NCBI GenBank assembly: GCA_009192285.1
Contig: WBVU01000005.1
Coordinates: forward strand, 3,415,251 to 3,479,250
Reading direction: 5' to 3'
Length of the DNA: 64,000 bases
Origin: Morchella semilibera
Lineage: Eukaryota; Ascomycota; Pezizomycetes; Pezizales; Morchellaceae
The translations under genes and the position numbers were made by a program. The notes beneath the pieces are model-generated. The model was not told the origin of the DNA and searched no databases. It saw nothing but the letters and a program-made list of their open reading frames with translations. Shown one piece after another: positions 1 to 9,459 of this stretch; position 1 is the stretch's first letter; every line of letters begins with the position of its first letter.

Positions 1-1562
1 GACATTGAGCAGGATGGGGGGCGTGGGGGGAAAGGGGCTACCACCGCTCTGCCCCCGAACTGGGTACTTTCGGAGGACGAGATCAATGATGCCAAGATCA
101 GAGTCCAATATGACCCCGGGAACTTTCATTTTGCCATCGCCGGGCAAGCTGGCTCTGGTAAATCCTCGTTGATTAACGCCTTCCTTAACCTCTCAGTAGG
201 AGATCCAGGAGCGGCTACAGTAGGAGTGACAGAAACAACTAAGCACATTTGCCGCTTTGAGGACCGAGGTACTGCTCTCCCACGGCCGTGGACAGTTTGG
301 TACGATATACCAGGCGCTGGAACATTAAGAGTGCCGCACGAGCAGTATTTTAAACACCAAGCTCTCTACATCTTTGATGTTATTATCTTGACAGTCGGAG
401 ATCGTTTCGAAAAGTCAGACTGCCAAATTATAGAGGACTGCGAGCAGTTCCGCATCCCGTACATTATTGTAAGGTCGAAGTCAGATATGCACATTGACAA
501 TATGGTGAAGGATAAGCTGGAGGCTTTTGATGGTAAATCCGACAAAGAGATGTCTAGGCTTCGAGAAGAATGCCGGGACGAGTACAGAGAGTTATCAAGG
601 AAAACGGTGATCAATGAGCTACGAAAGGCTAGTTTGGCCCCTCGGGAGGTTTTGTGTGTTTCTAAAGCTGCTCTCAGAAAAACCTATAGTTCCACACTCA
701 CAAACGGCACTATAAATCCTGATGATCTATTAGATGAGATCGAGCTTGTGAATCAATTGATGTTCGCAGCAAAGAACAGGAGGCATCCGCACGAAAACCC
801 AGCAGACCTTATTGAAGTTTCACGGGTGAGTTCATAAATTCTTTGTCCTAACTCTCATCCATATGTGGGTGGCTTAATATCTGTTCAAGCACCACACTCC
901 CGGGAGAATAATGAACCTTGTTACAGCCATCGGGGATCCGATAGACGTGGGATTACAGCAGACACAAGGACCGCAGACCTTGCTGGAATGGAGGCGTGTC
1001 CTACGTCTTCCCGTCCTTCCTCAGAAGCCAACTGTGAATGATATATCGAGGGAATTGGATACAAATGATACGCCTATTACTTCGATGCTCGCCATGGACC
1101 CAGAAATTCGGTCCAGGACGGTTGTAGTTTTGACCTTCCACCCCGGAACAGAGATTCCTGATCACATTAAGATTTTTGGAGAAACTCTTAGGGTTATCAT
1201 GTATGAAGATAAACCACGCACCACAAGGAATCCTGCTGGAGAAGGTATTGTCTATTCTTGGGATGTTATTTGAAGGGAAGAAAGGGGTTCTGCTAAACAT
1301 TACCACCCTCAAATTGCTAGGCCGGCGTCGAGGAGATTCACAAAACGGAGAAAGGCGCGATTATGGTCGTGGAGGCCGTGGGGAGTCTAGTCGGCGGACT
1401 CGTCAGGCTGAACGCGGTGGGCGGGGTTGGACGAGTAGGGGTGGCGGACAGAGTGAGCGCAGGGAGTATGGCGGGCGGGGTGGACGGGGTGGACGAGCTG
1501 AGCGAGGTGGACTCGGCGAGGGCACCCGGGGTAGTACACCTGGACATGGTAGGCAGGATTAG
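1..1562 (+). CDS. IRG-like (immunity-related) GTPase with Arg/Gly-rich tail; 5' end outside the window
   Basis: Predicted dynamin-like GTP-binding protein of the interferon-inducible (IRG) type. The frame is open from base 1. A Walker A loop GQAGSGKSS lies at about 142-168, followed by a switch-region TETT, the G3 motif DIPGAG near 304-321, and a base-recognition motif SKSD after a hydrophobic strand (YIIVRSKSD, about 460-486). The order and the strand before SKSD are typical of IRG G domains. No in-frame ATG precedes the Walker loop here, so the start lies left of the window. Three exons join in frame: 1-825, 890-1244, 1321-1562. Intron 1 is GTGAGT...AG (826-889), phase 0. Intron 2 is GTATTG...AG (1245-1320) with a CTAAA branch-like site. 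Without the second splice the protein stops at 1273. The third exon encodes many RGG/RGR units, a composition seen in RNA-binding tails. GTPase identity is well supported; the RGG exon rests on splice signals and phase only. Confidence 0.72.
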
Positions 1563-3636
1563 AGAATCAAGTACATGGCCATGCGGGCATTATGGTTGTC
1601 AACGATATATATTTATGTGTTATTAGGTGCTCTGAAGACTACTTTATAAAGTTTTGGGCCCAAGCACTGGCATCCCGCAAATTGATGACGTTTCCGGGCA
1701 TGACCACTATTGCACACCATGAAAAAAGGTGTATTTTCTGTGTAATTTGTAAGTATATACAATAGTAAATTAGGACTAGGTATTATCTAAACTGGTCTCT
1801 GTCGATTATATATAAATCCGGTCGGTCCACATTATAATCTGAGACTTGAACTCTTTATGGGGCCATTTGGCCACACGTAAACTTTCAAATTTTGAGCCCA
1901 AGTTTCGAGCTCTTGGCGGGCTATCCGCACCAAAAACCGACCGCCAAAGACTCAGGGGGTGTAGATTTGATTAGAATGTGGTATACTTACATGTAGTCGT
2001 TAATTAAAGGTCGAGATTTTTAGTACGCATCTGGTTGCAACGATATCCAACTATGTAGGTGTTTAATTTCAGGCATTATTTCTGACTGAAAGCCCAGAAT
2101 ATGGCGTAAGTGTTATATATTATAACCGCTAGTCTGGTGAGGCTATATAAATATCCACTAGTTACGCATATAATTATATCATCAGACTGAATACACACGG
2201 TACGCACATTGTGCTCCACTTCCCTTGACAGTAGGAGCGTAGAAATCATCAGGACGATGAGAGTCAACCACTCGAGGGGTCAGAAGAGTTGCGGGATTAT
2301 GTGGTATCCCCCGCGCCCTCTGTAGGGCGGGGCGGAGCGTACGGGGAAGTAGGCCCATATCGAATACTCAAATTACGCAAAATTGAGAATTCCACGACCA
2401 CCCTCCAGATTTTTTACGGATGCTGGGAGCTCTACATGGTTAGTGACACGCAGATCGACCGGCACGGATACGCAGCCTCCTCTGCTTCTTTACCGCCACC
2501 TATATCATAATCGGCACCCTCACGCATTGGCAACCCGGCGAGGGTACCCACCCGCCTCCAGCGCGGACTGGTTATCTTTTGGGTTGTCAACAGCCAGGTC
2601 GGGATGGTGGTATCACTCTTATCTTTTCACCTCCTCAGCCCGATTGCACTTAAATGGTGATCGGAAGCTTGGGATTGTGTGATGCTCGGGGCTGGGGTGG
2701 GATTCATGTGAGGCATGGTGGATTGGGATATATATGGTGTGCTACATGGGGCAGGGTGTGTTTCTGTTTGGTATCTGTCGGTCTCGGAAAACCAGGTGTA
2801 GATGTGCTCACAAGTGTATTTAGTTAGGGAATATATATATATGCGCGTGCCACTGCCAGTAGAGACGGAGATGTCTGCATATTCAGGCATTCAGATGCAG
2901 GCAACGGTGGCTGGTCTGAGGTGAGTACCCTAACCCTAGGAGAGGTTGTAAATACAGCAATAATTTCGGGGACGTTAGTGGAAAAGAGATGTACCATGAT
3001 GCATTTCCTCCTTTGGTGCAAATCCCTCGACATGCATCATCAATTAATGATGTAAACAAAAAAAAAAAAGAAATCGACATGCATCATGCATTATCACACG
3101 GCACGTCAGCCATCCAAGTTGCAAACCGAGTGCGCACTCATGATTGGCTGCGAGCCTCGCAATAGAGTACCGGGGGTTCACCTAAAGTCTGAAGAAATAA
3201 ATTGGGAGATCTACTCCCATAGCGCCTAGCCTAACGGCGGAACTTTCTCTAATTCCCATACATACAAGAAAAGTTCCTCTAAAGTTCAGTCCATGTAGTC
3301 CGTCCATTTCCTGGGACTGCGTGCCCTGGCACAGTATATAGACTGCACCGGTCGAGACGATCGGCTATTAAAGGGTACTTTGGGACTGTGAGATCAGGCA
3401 CAGCGAGTCCTGCTCAGTTTACTGGCGTCTCTAAAAGGAGCCGCGCGTTAAGCACTGCGCACCCTACTAAATATGCACTTCGCACGTCTTCGTCTAATGC
3501 AGGCTCGGTGTTATGGTAACGTTACCCGGGGCGGCCGGCTGCCAGGTGAGCATGAGCATATATAAAACTGGCCCCGTTCCCCTCGGCCCTTACCATTTCG
3601 CTCAACTATCTACATGTATCTACATGAACCTACACT
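1563..3636. other. Intergenic, no supported gene
   Basis: AT-rich sequence with many stops on both strands. It contains short TA runs (for example near 2830), a poly-A run near 3060 and a few ORFs below 100 codons with no recognisable motif. I see no gene here. Confidence 0.5.
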
Positions 3637-3725
3637 ACTGGTCAAGTTTTTATCAATAGGACTTCGGTTGCTACATGTACAGCCATTACCTACCCCCCCG
3701 TCCTATTGATAAAAATTTGGCAAGT
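3637..3725. repeat. Imperfect inverted repeat (26-bp arms)
   Basis: Bases 3637-3662 and 3700-3725 are near-perfect reverse complements, with the 15-bp core TTTTATCAATAGGAC identical in both arms and a 37-bp loop. It could be a tiny hairpin MITE or the two ends of a collapsed element. No convincing target-site duplication is visible. Confidence 0.6.
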
Positions 3726-4339
3726 ACATACCTATTGCAAAATCTTGAAGTTTCTTTCCTAGAAACTTTTGTAAGTAATGTTTTAGTTTTTACATACCAG
3801 CATCTTTACTAACTCCTCCAAATCTTGCAGTAGCCTCGAAGCACCCAGCCTACTGCAGATATATATTGTTAATTGGACAATGGCACCACCTCGGCGGCGA
3901 ATGACGACCTTCCAGCCGCATATAGCGCTGGCAACGACTCAAGTCAAAAATTCTGAGCCTTTCTATAACTCTGTACGGCCAGATCCCTCTCATCGTTGAT
4001 TAGGTCTGCCACCACCCCAGAGGCCACTGTACCTTACACCGGCTGCAGGTTTTAAACATTGGTCCTGCCGACTGGTAGGATCTTTGTTCAATGCGCCATG
4101 CTAACTTGGACCTACGTGTGTAAACCGCATAGTGATATACTGAACAACGGTACTCGTCACAAGCCCTTAAACAAACCTACCCATGGGGATGGCGGTCTGT
4201 ACGGCGCCGGGGGGACTGCGGTTCTCTCTGGGCGGCCCGCCGTACCCGGAACCGATCTAAATGCTCTATCGGGCGTGCTGGAGGGACCCAGTATGGGCGA
4301 ACTAGATATGGCGGAGGTACGATTCTAATTCGAGACCCT

Positions 4340-5131
4340 GTGCGCGCTCTACATGATATGGCTGACAGTATAGCGGGAGTGCAGTCTATGCGCCCTCTAC
4401 ATGATATGGATGACAGTAGAGCGGGAGTGCAGTCTATGCGCCCTCTACATGATATGGATGACAGTATAACGGGAGTGCAATCTGTACGCCCTCTGCATGA
4501 TATGGACGACAGTATGGCAGGAGTGCAATCTGTGCGCCCTCTGCATGATATGGATGACGGTATAGCGGGAATGCGCGATGTGGCGGGGGTGCGCAATATG
4601 GTGGAAATACTGATGCACGATATGCTGGTGCACGGTATGGAATTTCACGACGTAGAGGGGGTACTCGGTGTGGCGGACATACGCAATATAGCGGGGGAGC
4701 GCGATGTTGGGGGGGTACTGAATGTGGCGGAAATGCTCGATATGGGGGAAATGGTGGGGGTGGACGGTGCGGCGGAGGTACTCGATATGGCGGAAATGCT
4801 CGGTATGGGGGAAATGCCTGTGCCTGGGCTACCTGCCCTGGGCGCACCCGAACCACCTAAACCAGACATACAAGAAACACCCGAACTAGACGTACCCGAA
4901 CCACTGGATCCATATATACCCGAAAAGACCGGCCTAGGGATATTTGAACCACCCGATCTATATATACCCAAACCACTTAATCGATATATACCCGGACAGT
5001 CCGAGGTTCTCTACTCGCCGGAGGAGCTTCAGGCATGGGACCTGCTGGCCGAGACGTTGGTCCCTCCGTCGGGAGGGCCGCAAAGGCACCCTCCTGCCTG
5101 CAACGGGATGTGCAAAGGAGATCTAACGTAA
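4340..5131 (+). CDS. Hypothetical repeat protein (His/Asp/Met repeats, then a Pro-rich tail)
   Basis: A 263-codon open frame, not recognised. It starts at a GTG, so the true start is uncertain; an upstream exon is possible. Residues 1-80 are five 16-residue repeats of the form RPLHDMDDSxAGVQS. A Met/Glu/Val-rich stretch follows (for example LDMAEMLGMGEM, from a degenerate DNA repeat at about 4720-4815). The C-terminal third is a Pro/Glu-rich segment with repeated PEPP/PLxPYIP-like steps, ending in an acidic region. The antisense strand also carries long open frames across the repeats because the unit is a multiple of three and stop-poor, so coding on this strand is not proven. The ordered, non-periodic C-terminal half is the best argument for a real protein. 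No signal peptide or membrane segment is seen. Confidence 0.35.
   Translation: MRALHDMADSIAGVQSMRPLHDMDDSRAGVQSMRPLHDMDDSITGVQSVRPLHDMDDSMAGVQSVRPLHDMDDGIAGMRDVAGVRNMVEILMHDMLVHGMEFHDVEGVLGVADIRNIAGERDVGGVLNVAEMLDMGEMVGVDGAAEVLDMAEMLGMGEMPVPGLPALGAPEPPKPDIQETPELDVPEPLDPYIPEKTGLGIFEPPDLYIPKPLNRYIPGQSEVLYSPEELQAWDLLAETLVPPSGGPQRHPPACNGMCKGDLT
4341..4580. repeat. Tandem repeat, 5 copies of a 48-bp unit
   Basis: Five contiguous 48-bp units start at 4341, 4389, 4437, 4485 and 4533, each containing CATGATATGG about 10 bases in. Units differ at a few positions, mostly in the first and last copies. The length is a multiple of three, so the copy number can change without breaking a frame. Confidence 0.95.
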
Positions 5132-5439
5132 CTCCCCCCTTGCTCCCAATGCCGCAAATATATATATATGGTGCGCCCGCTCTTAATGGTAACCAAGAGT
5201 GACGGCAAGCCAATCGCTAATAACTTCACCACAAAAAAGACACAAAAAAAGCGGAAAAATAGATAGACTTTAGTTCTATCTTTCCAGACTTTTGATATAT
5301 GTCTTGGTTGAAGTTATAGCGTTACGCCGTGCAGTAAAATGGCTAGAAATGAGCCACAATTGTTCCACATCCATATGCCGCCGTGTCACCTTTAAGAGCG
5401 TACGCACTATGATCTAACGCTGCCGCCGTACGTGTGTAG

Positions 5440-5728
5440 TGGCCCCCACATGTGCATCCGCGACAGCAGGAGACGACTTGAAATCACCTGCCGCAGCGCC
5501 AACTGCTCGGCAAAGTTCCCCAACAAGTGTGCCTTTAACCGCCACTGTAAATCTGTACACGGGCTCGGGGATCGGGTGGACTGCGAGTTTGTTAGGTGTA
5601 ATAGGGTTGGCGGCGAGGGATTCTCGCGGAGGGATAACATGCTGCAGCATATGAGGGACGTGCATGGAGTGGATGCACCGATTCGAAGGTATCGGATGAG
5701 GGGGCGAGTGCAGGGCTATGAACATTGA
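5440..5728 (+). CDS. C2H2 zinc-finger protein, 3' exon
   Basis: Two consecutive zinc fingers. Finger 1 is C-x4-C-x12-H-x4-H (cysteines in CRSANC, histidines in HCKSVH). Finger 2 is C-x4-C-x16-H-x4-H (CEFVRC ... HMRDVH) and carries FSRRDN before the histidines, as is usual for fungal fingers. Such fingers bind nucleic acid; the target is unknown. The frame is open back to 5396. A branch-like CTAAC at 5413 and a TAG acceptor at 5437-5439 suggest that this exon begins at 5440 and that an upstream exon supplies the start. If unspliced, the first in-frame ATG is 5450. The stop is at 5726-5728. The product is short and basic after the second finger. An exon link to the repeat ORF ending at 5131 is conceivable but unproven. 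Confidence 0.6.
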
Positions 5729-5761
5729 TGTAGCAATTGTTCTTTTTTAAGGTCCTATTCC

Positions 5762-6017
5762 TGTCAACGAAATGCTGCCCCCCCCAAGGAAAAGTAAATT
5801 TGATGTGGCTTTACTAACAGATCCTGTTATCTCTCTTATCAGATAATAGATCCTCAATACGAATCTCGGCGTTTATTATATAACCCTTAAGCTGTCAATG
5901 CTGCCCCCCCTATAATAGAGGGTGAGAATTCGTATGGAGATCAAATATTTGATAAGAGAGATAATAAGATCTATTATCAACTTTTGCTTTTTTCTGGAGG
6001 GGCAACATTTACTGACA
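5762..6017. mobile_element. MITE family 1, full-length copy with long terminal inverted repeats
   Basis: About 256 bp, non-coding. The left arm (5762-5862) and right arm (5933-6017) are inverted repeats of roughly 85-100 bp, sharing TGCTGCCCC-type ends and TTATCTCTCTTATC followed by AATAGATC. A partial second copy lies at 48769-48862. The middle contains an extra TGTCAATGCTGCCC end-like block at about 5893, hinting at a nested or rearranged copy. Confidence 0.75.
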
Positions 6018-6986
6018 ACCTAAGGGATAGCCTATATAGGAGCAACCGGCAGACCAATGTCTCCGATCCTCGCCTGGTATCGATCACCGACTAGGCCATT
6101 AATTCCCACCTGGTATCTTACCGCGGCCACCCGCTTTCTTTTATACATAGACCGCCCGCTTTCTTTTATCGCTTTCTTTTATCGCCCTCTTTTATACATA
6201 AGCATCCCCCCACTTAACCTTTCTCTACTTTTCTATGTAAAACCCTAAAGTCCCCTTTCCTGTGGCTTGGCATGTGGGGGGGTTTCTGCTCTATGGAGAG
6301 AGTTTTCCCAGCACCCGGCGCCCAAATGGGACATGCAGAGAAAAATGCGGAGGAGTGTGACGAAGCGAAGGTGCTGGCCTTAGATGTCGGTTGGGGTATT
6401 CCACACCTGAGGCTAACGCTCCTATGGTGAAACCCTGCACTGGTTGCTGAGAGAGGATGATACGCCGCCATAGCTTCCGGGCTGCACGAATAAACATCAT
6501 TTGGTCTTATTTTACAGAGTATTATTTTACAAAATATGGTCAAATTTTGTAAGCTTGAAGAGCCTCTGCAAAGTAAAAAATGTCAACTTTGTATGATTGA
6601 CGCGGCCTGGCGACGCCGCCTTTGAGTATTCTCTCGAACCCCGGGATCTGTTCGTATTTTAATCACATAATATCACTCGCTCGCTCCTACTAGAGTCTAG
6701 TCTATTACTCTTTCATCCATGATAAACCACAACACCTTTTTTTTTTTTTCAACTCTAGTCTCGTCCTCTTTCCTATCCCCTATTTTGTTGTGTTAGTATT
6801 TAGTGCTTTTTCTGATTGGCAGTCTTTCCCCCGCAGCCAACCCTGCACTGCATGTCGCTTTATCAGAGATACGCAATGTAGATTATATTTGAAGCATCAC
6901 GAGGTAGCCATGGAATCCTTGATCTTCCCTGTGCCCTATGGAGATATATACATACTTAGTAATTTTGACAAATGAGTTTGTAGTCT
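6018..6986. other. Intergenic with short pyrimidine-rich repeats
   Basis: Holds an imperfect short repeat of CTTTCTTTTAT units at about 6129-6200 and a poly-T run near 6740. Open frames are short and carry no recognisable domain. I see no gene. Confidence 0.45.
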
Positions 6987-7120
6987 TTGCATGTCATCCG
7001 CGGGGTACAGTGGTGGGTAATAACTCATCGGATAGCCTAGCCACAATGTTGCCTGCAAACGCGCATTCTGGTCCGATGACTTATTACCCACCGCTGTACT
7101 TCGGGTCAATTGCATGTCAT
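6987..7120. mobile_element. Hairpin MITE candidate flanked by an 11-bp direct repeat
   Basis: Arms at about 7003-7032 and 7072-7103 are reverse complements over about 30 bp (core GGTGGGTAATAA). The structure sits between identical 11-bp copies of TTGCATGTCAT (6987-6997 and 7110-7120). Long direct repeats of 9-11 bp outside inverted termini are typical of Mutator-like elements, so this may be a MULE-derived MITE. It is non-coding. Confidence 0.65.
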
Positions 7121-7385
7121 AGTTACACTACCGCCCATCCACACATCCATATGAGAAAGGACACCCCACCAGAAAGACTTATATAATTATGTACACAAGA
7201 CTGACTACATACCTATGTGTATAGGAAAGCAAGAGCGTTTCGGAGCTGGCTATTTAACAAAAGCACGGAATTTACGCAATGCACCAAGAGCCCCCTCAAG
7301 CCCAGTAGAAACACCTTTGATCCACAAAAAATCATCTAAGCTTTGAATATCTTGACCTACACCGTTTACCGCCCCGTCAGCTCTG

Positions 7386-8351
7386 TCACCTCAACCCACA
7401 CCTCACATATTGAACATGAACACCTACCCGATATTCTACCACTGTCCTGCACATAGGACACGATACTGTCTCTAAATTTCTCGCCCCTCTCTCCTTGATC
7501 CCCATTTTATCGCAGCACCCCTATTCACTAGTCAACACCATCCCCGACCCCCGAAACCAACATCAAGCAGGATGGATACTCACAGTGCACATAACCAAGT
7601 GCCCACATGGCACCAACACCGTATTCGCCGTCTCGTCGAAACACATCACACAATCTCCCTGCGTTTTCTCTTCCGTGCTGCCCTGGGTGTTTATCTTAAC
7701 CTCCCGCATCCGTAATAGGCTTTCCCTAGCAAGCTTCGCTATCTGCTGCCGCTCATGCTGGTTGATATCCAGGCTCATAGTCAGCTCCATCAGCGAGGCC
7801 GCCTCCTCAGCTAGTCGCCGCACCTCCTCCACGCCCTGTAAAGGCGGAGGTGGTTGTGGCGCTGGTTGTGTGGTGGGGGTATGTGTGCGTGTGGGTGTCT
7901 CTACTCTACCCCCCGGCGTGCTACTACCCCTGACGGAATTAAGAAAATCATGGAGATCTACGGCAGTTGGAAAGGTGATTGTTAGGCCGGCTGAGCGGGT
8001 GGCAGGGCGAGAAGCTGGCTCTACGGCCGCGGTCTGGGTGTGGCGCGGTGTTGGGGCTACGGTGGCTGTGGTAAGGACGGGGAGGCTGTTTGTGCTGCTT
8101 GTGCTGTTTCTACTGTTAGATATGGCTCGTTGGCGTACGGTTGGCGCTCCTGGGGTGAGCGGGCGAGGCAGGTGGGGGTGGAGTTCAGCAGGGGCTGCTA
8201 CGGGTAGTGGAGGCGAATGAGATACTGGGACTGGGGGAGGGGCTGTTTGAGGAGTGGGAGCCACAGAGGGTGCGGTGATAGTATTTGTGTTTGCAACTAC
8301 GTGGGGATGAGTGGTAGCTATAGAGGAGGGAGGTCGGGGAGGGGCAGCCAC
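7386..8351 (-). CDS. RING-finger protein, C-terminal part (two exons)
   Basis: Probable E3 ubiquitin ligase. The unspliced frame ends soon after CGHLVMC, in the middle of a RING. Splicing a 63-nt intron (7521-7583, GTGAGT...AG on the minus strand) in phase 0 completes a C3HC4 RING. The first half is CVMC ... CGHLVMC; the second half supplies the cysteine four residues after HLVMC and then CPMCR, with the stop at 7386. The RING resembles the C-terminal RINGs of IAP/Mulan-type ligases, where it binds E2 and two zinc ions. Upstream are a helical Glu/Arg-rich segment (EEVRRLAEEAASLMELTMS) and Pro/Thr-rich low-complexity sequence. The in-frame 5' end at 8351 is a GTG, and the sense frame continues into the proline-rich ORF upstream after a one-base frame change, so the whole gene probably reaches 9364. 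A possible second donor (GTAGGT) just after CPMCR leaves the last residues uncertain. Confidence 0.75.
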
Positions 8352-9364
8352 AGGGGGGAGGGTGGGGGAGCCGGAGGGGCTGCCACAGGGAAGGTCGCAA
8401 AGGAGGGGGGTGGAGGAGGGGCGATCGTAGAGGAGGGAGGTCGGGGTGGGGCGGGCACAGAAGAGAGGGGTCTAGAAGGGGTGGTTATAGAGGAGCGAGG
8501 TTGAGGAGGGGTGGTTATAGAGGAGCGAGGTTGAGGAGGGGTAGCTACAGAGGTGGGAGGTCGAGGAGAGGCGGCCGCATAGGTGAGAGGTCGAGGAAAG
8601 GCGGCCGTAGAGGCGGCCGTAGAGGCGGTCGCAGAGGAGGGAGGTCGAGGAGGGGCGGTTGCAGAGGCCGGGGGTTGCGGCGGGGCCGCTATGAAGGAGG
8701 AGGATCTAGGAGGGGCGACCACAGAGGCGGTCGCAGAGGAGGGAGGTCGGGGAGAGGCGGTCGCAGAGGAGGGAGGTCGAGGAGGGGCGGTTTCAGAGGC
8801 CGGAGGTTGCGGAGGGGCCGCGATAGAGGAGGAGGGTCTAGGAGGGGCGACCACAGAGGTAGTCGTAGAGAAGGGCGGACGGGGAATTGGTCGGCGGGGG
8901 ATAGTGGTAGTACGGGAGGATAGAGGATCTATGGCCGTGATTGCGTGGGAGCGGCGTCTAGGAGTCGGCGAGGAGGCGGAGGAGGGAGGGGGGGTCCAAG
9001 TGAAGCAGGGAAGAGAATATCCAAATGCGACCGGGTCGGGGTAGGGCTGACGAGGTACTACTCCCACAGGCGCGCACGCCGCCGCTACGTCAGACGGGGC
9101 CACTTCAGGCGCATCAACACCACCGCTCAACACCAACTGCCGAAACCAGACCGAGACTGTCCCCACCCTCGGTATACCTTCCGCCTCGCCTTCCACCTCG
9201 CCTTCCACCTCGCGTTCCGCCTCGCCTTCAGCATGCCTCTTTCGTTCGTTTACCCCTCCAGGCACAGACCCAGCACGTAATAACCCCCAACATGCCGGCC
9301 CCAGACCAGAGCCCTCTCCCTGCGCCTCCTTCGGCCGTGGGTTGGACTCTGCCGGGGTACTCAT
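8318..9364 (-). CDS. Proline-rich N-terminal part of the RING gene, out of frame with it
   Basis: A 348-codon frame starts at an ATG (9362-9364). The first 60 residues are polar, with a Glu/Gly repeat (EVEGEVEGEAEG). Residues 61-120 look globular (VSVWFRQLVLSGG). The rest is Pro/Ala/Ser repeat sequence with many APPRPPSS units. The frame ends at about 8318, while the same APPRPPSS style resumes in the next frame as the start of the RING ORF. The switch lies at a G6 run on the plus strand (8353-8358). This points to one gene of roughly 650 residues broken by a homopolymer indel, either real or an assembly error. Alternatively the two frames are separate genes. No catalytic domain is seen in this half; it would act as a flexible or scaffold region. 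Confidence 0.5.
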   Translation of the reverse strand: MSTPAESNPRPKEAQGEGSGLGPACWGLLRAGSVPGGVNERKRHAEGEAEREVEGEVEGEAEGIPRVGTVSVWFRQLVLSGGVDAPEVAPSDVAAACAPVGVVPRQPYPDPVAFGYSLPCFTWTPPPSSASSPTPRRRSHAITAIDPLSSRTTTIPRRPIPRPPFSTTTSVVAPPRPSSSIAAPPQPPASETAPPRPPSSATASPRPPSSATASVVAPPRSSSFIAAPPQPPASATAPPRPPSSATASTAASTAAFPRPLTYAAASPRPPTSVATPPQPRSSITTPPQPRSSITTPSRPLSSVPAPPRPPSSTIAPPPPPSFATFPVAAPPAPPPSPLWLPLPDLPPL

Positions 9365-9459
9365 CTTTGGGGGGGGGGGGGTCGAGGTTTGTAGCTGGTA
9401 AACTTGTTGAGCTATGGGTTGGCTATGGAGAGCTGTTTGGGGGCCGGGGTTATAATTAA

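Noticed and set aside
169-837. A start at 169 (TTG) for the GTPase
   Set aside because: The Walker A motif lies before it in the same open frame, so the gene begins outside the window.
4341-4580. CRISPR-like array
   Set aside because: The 48-bp units are contiguous with no unique spacers, and the sequence is eukaryotic.
4177-4856. Minus-strand repeat ORFs (SSISCRGRTDC and FPPYRAFPP style)
   Set aside because: They arise from the same 48-bp and degenerate repeats; all frames of a stop-poor repeat whose length is a multiple of three stay open, so this is not evidence of coding.
8501-8923. Plus-strand ORF rich in RRGG repeats (140 codons)
   Set aside because: It is the antisense of the Pro/Ser-rich RING gene region; the RING motif and its intron fix the minus strand as coding, so the Gly/Arg run is a shadow.
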